Assembly: GCA_002437495.1 (NCBI GenBank)
Contig: DJQA01000016.1
Location: forward strand, 1 to 64,000
Direction: 5' to 3'
DNA from: Prevotellaceae bacterium UBA6398
Lineage (GTDB): Bacteria > Bacteroidota > Bacteroidia > Bacteroidales > Bacteroidaceae
Length of the DNA stretch: 64,000 bases
A program made the translations under genes and the position numbers. Below, in pieces: positions 52,094 to 60,257 of the stretch. A model generated the notes under the pieces. That model was not told the DNA's origin, ran no database searches, and saw only the letters and a list, made by a program, of their open reading frames with translations. Position 1 is the stretch's first letter, and each line of letters opens with the position of its first letter.

Positions 52094-54556
52094 ATGAAAT
52101 ACGCTGACGTAATAGTGCCGGTCCCCTTGGATGGGTGCTTCACATACAGCATCCCGCCTGAAATGGAGCGGGATGTTGTTGTTGGTGGGCGTGTGGTGGT
52201 GGAGTTCGGCGCACGAAAAAAATATTCGGCGATAGTGGCAGGCGTTCACGACAACGCGCCCGGCAACGGCATTGAGGTGAAGCCCATTGTTGGTGTAACA
52301 GATGCCGCGCCGGTTGTGGAGCCTGTACAGATTTCATTCTGGAAATGGATTGCCGCCTACTATATTTGCTCCATAGGCGAGGTTATGACGGCGGCGATGC
52401 CTGCGGGAATGAAGCTTGCAAGCGAGAGTGTGGTTTCTCTCAATGCCGATGACGACGGCAATGCCGTGCTTTCTCCTTTGGAGCAAAAGGTGGCAGACAT
52501 CCTGGCTACGGGAGAGAAAATGAGCATAAGCACCATTGAAGAGGAGGTTGGCGGTAAAAACATAATGGGAGCAGTGCGCTCGCTATACGACAAGGGTGTC
52601 GTGAAAGTGAGCGAGGTTGTGGAAACAAAGTATAAGCCGAGACAGGAAACGAGGGTTGAACTTGCTAAGGAGTATTTCAGTGAAAAGAAGCTTGACGCGC
52701 TGAAAATATCGCTTGAAAAGCAAAAGGCGCAGTTGAAGCTGCTAAACGAATATCTTAAGATGAGTTCCGCCGTGGCGGCAATTAAACTGAAAAACCGCAA
52801 CTTGCTGCGTCCGGTAGCAAAGTCGGCACTAATAAAGTCGGCGAGTGCGAGTTCGCTCAACACCCTGCGCAAAAACGGCGTGTTGCAGGTATTGAAAGTT
52901 GATGTAACCCGTCTCAAAAGCGAGAAGGTTGATTGCATGCCGCCCCGGTCGCTTTCAAAGGCGCAGGAGCGCGCATATAATGCAATAGCGGCTTCGTTTG
53001 CAAAAAAAGACGTTTGTCTGCTTCATGGAGTAACCTCGAGCGGAAAAACCGAGATATACATCCACCTTATAGCACACGCCCTTGCCGCAGGGCGGAGTGT
53101 ATTGTATCTGTTGCCTGAAATAGCCCTCACCACGCAGATAACAAACAGACTTAAGCTGTTTTTTGGTAACGAGATGGGCGTTTACCACTCAAAGTTTCCT
53201 GACAACGAGAGAGTAGAAATATGGAAAAAGCAAATGTCCTCCAAGCCCTACCGCCTGATTGTCGGGGTGAGAAGTTCGTTGTTCCTTCCCCATAGGAACC
53301 TGGGGCTGGTAATAGTTGACGAAGAACACGAGCCCTCGTACAAGCAGGAAGACCCGGCACCGCGATACAACGCCCGCGATGCGGCTATAGTACTCGCTTC
53401 GCAGCAGGGGGCAAAAACTCTTCTTGGCACGGCCACACCAAGTCTTGAAAGTTATTCAAACGCAAAAGCGGGCAAATATGCACTCGTAACTTTGTCCGAG
53501 AGATATGGCGATGTGATGTTGCCCGAAATCCGCGTGGAAAATGTAAAAGAATTACGCCGCAAGAAGATTATGAAAACATCATTGTCGCCGGAGCTGTTAG
53601 GCGAAATGGGAAAGGCTCTCGAAGCGCGGCAGCAAGTAATTTTGTTCCAAAACCGAAGGGGGTATGCCTCCTATCTCGAATGCCGTGATTGCGGTTGGAT
53701 TCCAAAATGCAGCAAATGCGATGTGAGCCTTACCTGGCACAAAGCGTTCAACCGCCTTTCTTGCCACTATTGCGGTGCAACCTATAGCGTTCCTAAATCT
53801 TGTCCGAAGTGCGGCGGCTCGCATATAGGATGCCACGGGGTTGGAACAGAGCAGGTGGAGGCCGATGTGAAAACGGCTTTCCCGCAGGCACGCACCGCAC
53901 GCCTTGACCTTGACACAACGCGTGGGCGCACAGCATATGCCGACATACTTTCGGCATTCCGCAACGGCAGTACCGATATTTTGATTGGCACGCAAATGGT
54001 GTCGAAAGGGCTTGACTTTGATAAGGTGAAGGTTGTGGGAATACTCAACGCCGACACCGCGATGAACATTCCCGACTTTCGAAGCCACGAAAGAGCTTTC
54101 CAAATGATGGCGCAGGTTGCGGGAAGGGCCGGCCGCAGAAACACTCGTGGCATAGTGGTTCTGCAAACTTCCCAACCCGATTCCGAACTTATTGCACAGG
54201 TGGTGAGAAACGACTACATAGGCATGTACGATACTCAAATGCAGGAGCGCGGATTGTTTGTGTTCCCGCCGTATTGCAGGCTTATTTATGTTTTCGTCCG
54301 AAACCGCTACGCCCATCGCGCCGATGACGCGGCACGCGCCCTTGCCGAGAAACTGCTGCCGGTTTTCGGCGACAACGTGTTAGGCCCGGCAAACCCGCCG
54401 GTAGCGCGAGTTAAGTTTGAATACATACGCCAAATAATGCTTAAGGTTGTTCCCACATACCGGGCGGGAAAGGTGAGGGAGTTTCTCAGAAAAAGTGCCG
54501 ATGAAGTGAGACGTGAGTATCATGTGAGCATATATTTCGATGTAGACCCGCTGTGA
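52094..54556 (+). CDS. priA: Primosomal protein N' (replication restart helicase PriA)
   Basis: An 820-residue superfamily 2 helicase that reloads the replisome at stalled forks. The N-terminal DNA-binding domain runs to about 290. Walker A is LLHGVTSSGKTEIY (about 312-325), the DEEH box is VIVDEEHEPSYKQ, and motif III-like GTATPSLES follows. The zinc-binding insert carries four CxxC pairs: CRDCGWIPKC, CDV, CHYC and CPKC. Late motifs are GTQMVSKGLDFDKV and QVAGRAGR. It is probably co-transcribed with nadB. Confidence 0.96.
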   Translation: MKYADVIVPVPLDGCFTYSIPPEMERDVVVGGRVVVEFGARKKYSAIVAGVHDNAPGNGIEVKPIVGVTDAAPVVEPVQISFWKWIAAYYICSIGEVMTAAMPAGMKLASESVVSLNADDDGNAVLSPLEQKVADILATGEKMSISTIEEEVGGKNIMGAVRSLYDKGVVKVSEVVETKYKPRQETRVELAKEYFSEKKLDALKISLEKQKAQLKLLNEYLKMSSAVAAIKLKNRNLLRPVAKSALIKSASASSLNTLRKNGVLQVLKVDVTRLKSEKVDCMPPRSLSKAQERAYNAIAASFAKKDVCLLHGVTSSGKTEIYIHLIAHALAAGRSVLYLLPEIALTTQITNRLKLFFGNEMGVYHSKFPDNERVEIWKKQMSSKPYRLIVGVRSSLFLPHRNLGLVIVDEEHEPSYKQEDPAPRYNARDAAIVLASQQGAKTLLGTATPSLESYSNAKAGKYALVTLSERYGDVMLPEIRVENVKELRRKKIMKTSLSPELLGEMGKALEARQQVILFQNRRGYASYLECRDCGWIPKCSKCDVSLTWHKAFNRLSCHYCGATYSVPKSCPKCGGSHIGCHGVGTEQVEADVKTAFPQARTARLDLDTTRGRTAYADILSAFRNGSTDILIGTQMVSKGLDFDKVKVVGILNADTAMNIPDFRSHERAFQMMAQVAGRAGRRNTRGIVVLQTSQPDSELIAQVVRNDYIGMYDTQMQERGLFVFPPYCRLIYVFVRNRYAHRADDAARALAEKLLPVFGDNVLGPANPPVARVKFEYIRQIMLKVVPTYRAGKVREFLRKSADEVRREYHVSIYFDVDPL

Positions 54557-54689
54557 TTTTTTATGTTGCAAGGCGATGGGAATGTGCGGTTTTATAAGCT
54601 GCGGAAAGCAAAACGCGGTGCAAAATGGATAAAACAACACTTTTTTGAAAGAAATCTTGCGTATTGTTCGGGTGGTGGGGAATATTAAA

Positions 54690-54732
54690 TATCTTTGTGA
54701 GAAATTAGGATATGGCTCTTTGAAGATATCCT
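54690..54732 (+). promoter_or_regulatory. Promoter and leader hairpin of the GH43 gene
   Basis: TATCTTTG (54690-54697) is a perfect -7 box. AGGATAT (54707-54713) and ATATCCT (54726-54732) form a 7-bp hairpin at the very start of the predicted leader of about 120 nt. A 5'-terminal hairpin may protect the mRNA. Confidence 0.5.
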
Positions 54733-54824
54733 CGGTTTACCGTTTATGGCTAAAGCCCTTTGCGGAACTGCGTAAACGGAAGCTGTATACTGTATTACTG
54801 TATTAAATACGAAAATTGGTTTTT

Positions 54825-55856
54825 ATGAAAAAAACAAACGGTTTATTGTTTGCAGTTTTGATGGTGTGTATGTTGGCGCAAGGCGCAATCGAAGGTGTTG
54901 CCCGCAAAACATACAACAACCCGGTTATAAAACGAACCACTCCCGATCCTACTGTAATACGTGCGCAGGACGGCTATTTCTACCTCTATGGCACAGAAGA
55001 CGTGCCCAATGTTCCTATTTACCGTTCGCGCAATCTTGTCGATTGGACATTCGTTGGCACGGCTTTCTCCGATGCAACCCGCCCCAAGTGTGTAAGGCCA
55101 TACACGCAGGGCATGATTTGGGCTCCCGACATTAACTACATCAATGGGCAGTATGTACTTTACTACTCCATCGGTGTGTGGGGCAGTGAGTGGGAGTGCG
55201 GGGTGGGAGTTGCCACCGCCGAGCGCCCAGAAGGGCCTTTTGTCGATCGCGGCGTGGTGCTAATGGGGCGCGACCTTAACGTGCGCAACTCCATAGACCA
55301 ATTCTATATAGAGGATGGAGGAAAGAAATACATGGTGTGGGGAAGCTATGCGGGCATTTACATAATACAGCTCACCAACGACGGTTTGCGTGTTATGCCG
55401 GGAACCCGTCCAAGACAGATATGCAACAATCAGCTCGAAGGTTCTTACATCCATAAGCGCAACGGATATTATTACCTCATAGGCTCAAACGGCATGTGTT
55501 GTCAGCAAAACGGCGATTACAGCGTTGTGAACTACAAACTGATTTACGGACGCTCAAAAAGCCTTTTCGGGCCTTACGTCGATAAGAACGGTTATAGTAT
55601 GCTTGCCGACAATCGAAATTTCATAAATCTGCTATTGCCAAACGATATATGCCTTGGCCCCGGACACAATGCCGAGTGGGTAGAAGACGACAACGGCAAC
55701 ACATGGATGCTTTATCACGGCTACCTCAGGTCGGCCCTCGAAGAGCAGCGCATGGTTTGGCTCGATCGGGTAAAATGGAAAGACGACTGGCCATACGTGG
55801 AGAACAACGGACCCTCAAAAACCTCGGAAGCCCCTTATTTCAAGGGCGTGGATTAG
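54825..55856 (+). CDS. Secreted glycoside hydrolase family 43 (arabinan/xylan-type)
   Basis: A 343-residue exported enzyme with a five-bladed propeller fold expected for GH43. The signal peptide covers about residues 1-28. The three catalytic acidic residues are in context: general base Asp in TTPDPTVIRAQDGYFYLY (about 43), pKa-modulating Asp in NSIDQFYIEDGGKKYMVWGSY, and general acid Glu in NQLEGSYIHKRNGYYYLIGS. Substrate is likely an alpha-L-arabinofuranosyl or beta-xylosyl polymer; the sequence does not decide. The start at 54825 begins the signal peptide. NhaD follows after 24 nt, an unusual partner for a glycosidase. Confidence 0.9.
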   Translation: MKKTNGLLFAVLMVCMLAQGAIEGVARKTYNNPVIKRTTPDPTVIRAQDGYFYLYGTEDVPNVPIYRSRNLVDWTFVGTAFSDATRPKCVRPYTQGMIWAPDINYINGQYVLYYSIGVWGSEWECGVGVATAERPEGPFVDRGVVLMGRDLNVRNSIDQFYIEDGGKKYMVWGSYAGIYIIQLTNDGLRVMPGTRPRQICNNQLEGSYIHKRNGYYYLIGSNGMCCQQNGDYSVVNYKLIYGRSKSLFGPYVDKNGYSMLADNRNFINLLLPNDICLGPGHNAEWVEDDNGNTWMLYHGYLRSALEEQRMVWLDRVKWKDDWPYVENNGPSKTSEAPYFKGVD

Positions 55857-55880
55857 AATAACCCAAACCTAAAAACAAGT

Positions 55881-57227
55881 ATGCTCAATCTTACTGCACT
55901 AATAGTAATCGTTTTCATTGTGGGCTATCTGTTCATAGCCCTTGAGAGCGTAACAAAGGTAAACAAAGCGGCAGTTGCGTTGCTTATGTTTGTAGCCGTA
56001 TGGACGCTCTATATGCTTAATCCCGGGCAATACATTCCCGGCGTTCCCCACGATGGCCTCGTTTCGGCTGTGGGCAATATAATAGAGCGGCATCTCGGCA
56101 GCACATCAACAACCTTGTTCTTCCTTATGGGCGCAATGACCGTAGTAGAGGTGGTCGACCAACACGGCGGCTTCAACTGGGTGAAATCGGTGATGCATAC
56201 TAAAACAAAGCGCGGGCTTATGTGGAGAATAGCCTTTATGACCTTTGTGCTTTCGGCAATTCTCGACAACCTAACAACCTCAATAGTCATGGTGATGATT
56301 TTGCGCAAGCTCGTGGCCGACCACAAAGACAGGCTCGTGTATGCATCGCTCGTGATAATTGCGGCGAATGCCGGCGGGGCGTTTTCGCCCATTGGCGATG
56401 TAACAACAATAATGCTGTGGAACGCCAACATGATAACCGCCGCCGGCGTGATTTCGGAAATCCTCGTGCCATCGGTTGTGGCTCTACTTATTCCGGCTCT
56501 TATAATGCAGACTTTGCTTAAGGGCGAACTTGTGTCGCCCGATGAAACGGCGGCTTCCGAAGAGGAGATAGACGATTTCTCGGCAAAGCAGCGCAAAGTG
56601 GTGTTCTTTGTTGGCGTAGGCGGGTTGATTTTCGTGCCCATATTCAAGACGCTAACCCATCTTCCGCCGTTTGTGGGAGTGTTGTTGGTGTTGGGAGTTT
56701 TGTGGACAGTAACAGAGATGTTCTATCGCAACCTTAGCCACACCTACGAAACCGGCGGAATAAAGAAAAGGGTATCTAAGCTCCTGTCGCGCATTGACAT
56801 ATCCACAATCTTGTTTTTCCTCGGAATACTTATGGCTGTGGCCTGCCTTGAAGAGGTAGGAGTGCTCAAAGCACTTGGCGGCACGCTCAACACGGCGTTC
56901 AACAACAACCACTATGTAGTAAACGGCGTAATAGGGGTGCTCTCCTCAATAGTTGACAATGTTCCCCTTGTGGCCGGATGCATGGGAATGTACCCCATAG
57001 CCCCAGCGGGCGATTTTGCAATTGACGGTGTTTTCTGGCAATTGCTTGCCTATTGCGCCGGAGTGGGCGGAAGCATACTTATCATAGGAAGCGCGGCCGG
57101 AGTTGTTGTAATGGGCTTGGAGAAGATAACATTCGGCTGGTACATGAAGCACGTCAGCTGGATTGCTTTCGTGGGATATCTGGCGGGTATAGTTAGCTAC
57201 TGGATTATAAGGACATACGTATTCTGA
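55881..57227 (+). CDS. nhaD: NhaD-type sodium:proton antiporter
   Basis: A 448-residue inner-membrane antiporter of the ion transporter superfamily, with about twelve hydrophobic helices. Signature segments are FFLMGAMTVVEVVDQHGGF, LSAILDNLTTSIVMVMILRKLV, NAGGAFSPIGDVTTIMLW and LSSIVDNVPLVAGCMGMY; the two DN(L/V) motifs and the PIGD motif are the conserved ion-site residues. It exports Na+ (or Li+) in exchange for H+. It is likely on the same transcript as GH43 and is followed by repeat copy J. Confidence 0.93.
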   Translation: MLNLTALIVIVFIVGYLFIALESVTKVNKAAVALLMFVAVWTLYMLNPGQYIPGVPHDGLVSAVGNIIERHLGSTSTTLFFLMGAMTVVEVVDQHGGFNWVKSVMHTKTKRGLMWRIAFMTFVLSAILDNLTTSIVMVMILRKLVADHKDRLVYASLVIIAANAGGAFSPIGDVTTIMLWNANMITAAGVISEILVPSVVALLIPALIMQTLLKGELVSPDETAASEEEIDDFSAKQRKVVFFVGVGGLIFVPIFKTLTHLPPFVGVLLVLGVLWTVTEMFYRNLSHTYETGGIKKRVSKLLSRIDISTILFFLGILMAVACLEEVGVLKALGGTLNTAFNNNHYVVNGVIGVLSSIVDNVPLVAGCMGMYPIAPAGDFAIDGVFWQLLAYCAGVGGSILIIGSAAGVVVMGLEKITFGWYMKHVSWIAFVGYLAGIVSYWIIRTYVF

Positions 57228-57292
57228 CATTCGTGAACAGGACATTTATAACAGCCAAACAGTATAAAGCGCAAAGCTAAATTTCCCGGCTT

Positions 57293-57420
57293 TACCAAAT
57301 AAACCGAAAACTATATGGGACATGGGAAAAACTATGTCCTATGTAGAAAAAATTATGTCTGATATAATTAAAACTACATCAGACCTTTTTTCGCCGTTTG
57401 CAAACAACTGAAAAGCAACT
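57293..57420 (+). repeat. Dispersed intergenic repeat, copy J (core only)
   Basis: The cleanest core: ACTATATGGGACATGGG, ACTATGTCCTATGTAG, ATTATGTCTGATATAAT and ACTACATCAGACC. T6, then CGCCGTTTGCAAACAACTGA and AAAGCAAC follow. A-tracts start at about 57307, 57327, 57347 and 57370, i.e. every 20-22 bp. Confidence 0.88.
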
Positions 57421-57587
57421 CATTATGTTGAGCATATTTTATATGTTTATTCCTTTTGAAACCAACTCCTTATGCATCAGGCATTGCTTGTTGACTGCAA
57501 AGTAAGGTTAAATGTGTTAAAATCCGCAGGGGGGGGTAAGAATATGTAATTTTGCACCGTAATACATCAAAAAAGTGATAAAATATC
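57421..57587 (+). promoter_or_regulatory. Promoter of the TonB receptor with a G8 tract in the spacer
   Basis: TAATTTTG (57547-57554) is a perfect -7 box 33 bp before the ATG. Eight G (57529-57536) lie between it and the expected -33 position, leaving 10 bp to the -7 box. Slippage would change the spacer length. Confidence 0.6.
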
Positions 57588-59684
57588 ATGGATAATCGTT
57601 GTAAATTGTTTTTTGTATGTTTTCTGCTGGGCGCGGTCTCGAATATCAACGCCCAAGAGCAAACGCCCAACGATTCGCTGTCGATTGACAAAATGCTGCA
57701 CGGGCTTCCCGAGGTCATGGTCAAGGGCGTGCGCCCCATAGTCAAGGCGGAGCGTGGCAAGCTCTCCTACAATATGCCGCTGCTCATGAAACAATTGCCC
57801 GCCGACAACGCATACGAAGCCCTGACGCGCATACCCGGCGTGAGCGATGCCGACGGCAGCATGAAGTTCGCCGGCAAAGAGGTAACGCTAATCATCAACG
57901 GACAGCCCACAACGCTCACGCAGGAGCAGGTGGCGGAACGCCTGAAGGCAATGCCGGCGGCGCAATTGGCAAAGGCGGAGGTTATGCTTGCAGCCCCACC
58001 CCGGCTTCATGTGCGCGGCGCGGCGATAAACATCGTAACGAAAGACTATGCCGGCACTAACCAACTGTCGGGACAGATAAGGGGCGGCTTGAGGCAGAGC
58101 AAATACTCCAAAGGCTTCGGCGAGGGTTTTCTTGCCCTGCAAAGGGGGAAGTTCGGGCTGGACGCGCAGTATTCGTTCACTGACGGCAATTCATACGGAC
58201 AGCTCTCGCACAAGGCCAGGCACCCACTGGGGAATGAGCGTGCCTATTATTACGACAAGGAGTTGCGGAAAGACTTCGGCATATCCCACGACTACCGCCT
58301 CGGCATGAACTACGCCTTTGCCAAGAACCACCGCCTTGAAGCCGCATACACCGGCAAATGGGACAAAGGCTGCGCAAGCCACCGCACAACAGGCTCAAGC
58401 ATTGGCGGCACGCATACCGACAGCCACGTATATCTGCACAACGTCGATTTGAACTACTCCCTGCCTTTCGGGCTTAACATAAGCGGTTCGTACACCCACT
58501 ACCGCACGCCGCAGAGCCAGAGGCTCGACAACACGATGCACTCCGGCGGAAGCGATTCGGAAATGGAGCGCAACCTAAGCACCGCCAGCCGGCAGACAAT
58601 AAACAAGTGGATGTTCACCGCCGACCAGACACATTCCCTGCCGCACGGCTGGGGACTGTCGTATGGTGTCAAGGGGCAGTTCACCGACAACACCAGCTTC
58701 CAGACCACGCTTGACAAGGCGGGCAACGTGTTGCCGGACGCTTCGAGCAGTGTTGACATTTTTGAGCGCATCTGGAACTTTTACGGAGGGTTCAGCAAGC
58801 AGATTACAAAAGCCGTAAGCCTCGAGGCATCCGTTGCCGCCGAGCAATATCATTCGTCCCTGTGGGACAAGTGGCGCATATACCCCTCGCTAAACGCCCT
58901 GTGGAACGTAAACGATGACCATGTGCTAAGCCTGTCGTTCAGCTCGGACTCAAAGTTCCCGAGCTACTGGTCAACAATGAGTAGCGTTCTCTACTCTTCC
59001 GCCTACAGCGAGATTTGGGGCAACCCGAACTTGAAGCCATATTCCAGCTACGACATAAACCTTATGTGGCAGATAAAGCGGCGCTACACGCTGTCGGCAT
59101 TCGCCCAGTTAATGCCCGACTATTCCGTGCAACTGCCATACCAGACAACCGACCGCATGGCGGTGATAATGAAGGAAACCAACTTCAACTACGTGAACAT
59201 TTACGGACTTCAGGCATCCGCCATATTCAGGGCGGGGAAGTGGCTTAACGGCAACGTGTTCGCCACAGGAATGTACAGGCACGACAAGAGCCGGCACTTC
59301 TTCGATTTGCCGTTCGACCGCAAGAGGCTCACCGCCATGTTCGGCGGCACAGCGTCGGCAAGGCTTCTGCGCAAGCAGGGCCTGCACCTTATTCTGAATC
59401 CGTTCTTCCAGACCAAAGCCATACAGGGAGTGTATGACATCTGTCCTATATTCCTGATGAACGCGAAGCTGCAATGGACATCGGCCGATGGAAAATGGGG
59501 AGTGCGCATCAGCGGCAGTAATATCTTCAACAACAAAATCGACACGCGCTCCGTGCAGGGAAACCAGAACTACCGCATGAGAATTGCCAACGGGGCGACA
59601 GGCGAATTTTCCGTTGTCTATAAATTCGGCGGCTACAAGGAGAAGAAAGTAAAGGCCGTTGACACGTCCCGCATGGGGCATTAA
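57588..59684 (+). CDS. TonB-dependent outer-membrane receptor
   Basis: A 698-residue outer-membrane protein with signal peptide (MDNRCKLFFVCFLLGAVSNINAQ). A plug-like domain (about 45-150) contains ADNAYEALTRIPGVSDADGSMKFAGKEVTLIINGQPTTL and RGAAINIVTKD. A beta-barrel with many aromatic-ended strands follows and ends in a terminal aromatic strand FSVVYKFGGYKEKK. There is no N-terminal carboxypeptidase-like domain and no SusD neighbour, so it is not a classic Sus locus; the family looks like OMP_b-brl_3 receptors. Ligand unknown. The G8 tract in its promoter suggests possible phase-variable expression. A long hairpin follows the gene. Confidence 0.9.
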   Translation: MDNRCKLFFVCFLLGAVSNINAQEQTPNDSLSIDKMLHGLPEVMVKGVRPIVKAERGKLSYNMPLLMKQLPADNAYEALTRIPGVSDADGSMKFAGKEVTLIINGQPTTLTQEQVAERLKAMPAAQLAKAEVMLAAPPRLHVRGAAINIVTKDYAGTNQLSGQIRGGLRQSKYSKGFGEGFLALQRGKFGLDAQYSFTDGNSYGQLSHKARHPLGNERAYYYDKELRKDFGISHDYRLGMNYAFAKNHRLEAAYTGKWDKGCASHRTTGSSIGGTHTDSHVYLHNVDLNYSLPFGLNISGSYTHYRTPQSQRLDNTMHSGGSDSEMERNLSTASRQTINKWMFTADQTHSLPHGWGLSYGVKGQFTDNTSFQTTLDKAGNVLPDASSSVDIFERIWNFYGGFSKQITKAVSLEASVAAEQYHSSLWDKWRIYPSLNALWNVNDDHVLSLSFSSDSKFPSYWSTMSSVLYSSAYSEIWGNPNLKPYSSYDINLMWQIKRRYTLSAFAQLMPDYSVQLPYQTTDRMAVIMKETNFNYVNIYGLQASAIFRAGKWLNGNVFATGMYRHDKSRHFFDLPFDRKRLTAMFGGTASARLLRKQGLHLILNPFFQTKAIQGVYDICPIFLMNAKLQWTSADGKWGVRISGSNIFNNKIDTRSVQGNQNYRMRIANGATGEFSVVYKFGGYKEKKVKAVDTSRMGH

Positions 59685-59742
59685 ACGCCAATCCTCAAGG
59701 CTGTATCAAAGGCGAGAAACGCACTTTGAAGCAGAAACTTCG

Positions 59743-59796
59743 TTTGTCTTGCGCGGAAAAAGTGGCAATATTGCCAAAAATTCCGCGCAAGACAAA
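59743..59796 (+). terminator. Long nested hairpin after the TonB receptor
   Basis: TTTGTCTTGCGCGGAA (59743-59758) and TTCCGCGCAAGACAAA (59781-59796) form a perfect 16-bp stem. Its loop contains a second perfect palindrome, TGGCAATATTGCCA (59763-59776). There is no long T-tract, so it may act as an mRNA 3' stabiliser or a cruciform as much as a terminator. Confidence 0.7.
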
Positions 59797-59884
59797 TGCG
59801 GTTCAAACTATGGTGAAGGCGGTGTCGCACAGGGCATACGTAGTACACCCAACAATTTTACAATATACAATTAACCAACAATTT

Positions 59885-60182
59885 GCACCGCCGTAGGGGC
59901 GTATGGCATACGCCCTGAATTGGGCGGTTTGGCAATGTCATGGCGGCGGTTTGCGATGTTTGTAGTTGCAGGTCAAGCGGTGGTAAAAGCGATGGAGTAA
60001 GGGCGTATGCAATACGCCCCTACAAATGGCGCAAAACCATAATCGCCTGCCTTTTCCCAAACACTCCAAGAACTACATTTGATGTGGGAAAAACTATGTC
60101 CTATGTAGAAAAAATTATGTCTGATGTAGTTTGAACTACATCAGACATAATTTTACCGCTTGCAAGGCTTTGAAAGCCAAAA
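59885..60182 (+). repeat. Dispersed intergenic repeat, copy K (full length)
   Basis: The left module (59885-60023) runs from GCACCGCCGTAGGGGCGTAT to GGGCGTATGCAATACGCCCC with complete palindromes at both ends. The core units are ACTACATTTGATGTGGG, ACTATGTCCTATGTAG, ATTATGTCTGATGTAG and ACTACATCAGACATAAT. In this copy units 3 and 4 make a 21-bp perfect stem (60111-60131 with 60134-60154) around a 2-nt TG centre. The tail is GCTTGCAAGGCTTTGAAAGC. Confidence 0.88.
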
Positions 60183-60257
60183 ACTTATAAAAGTTTCTTT
60201 TGAATAGTCGTTTCCTGTGAATCAAGAGGTTAAGGAAATCCGCATAATCTGCCTTTT

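Noticed and set aside
57293..57420. Regularly spaced ~21-bp repeats read as a CRISPR array
   Set aside because: Units are adjacent with no unique spacers, they flip orientation, the number is fixed at about four, and no cas genes are present.
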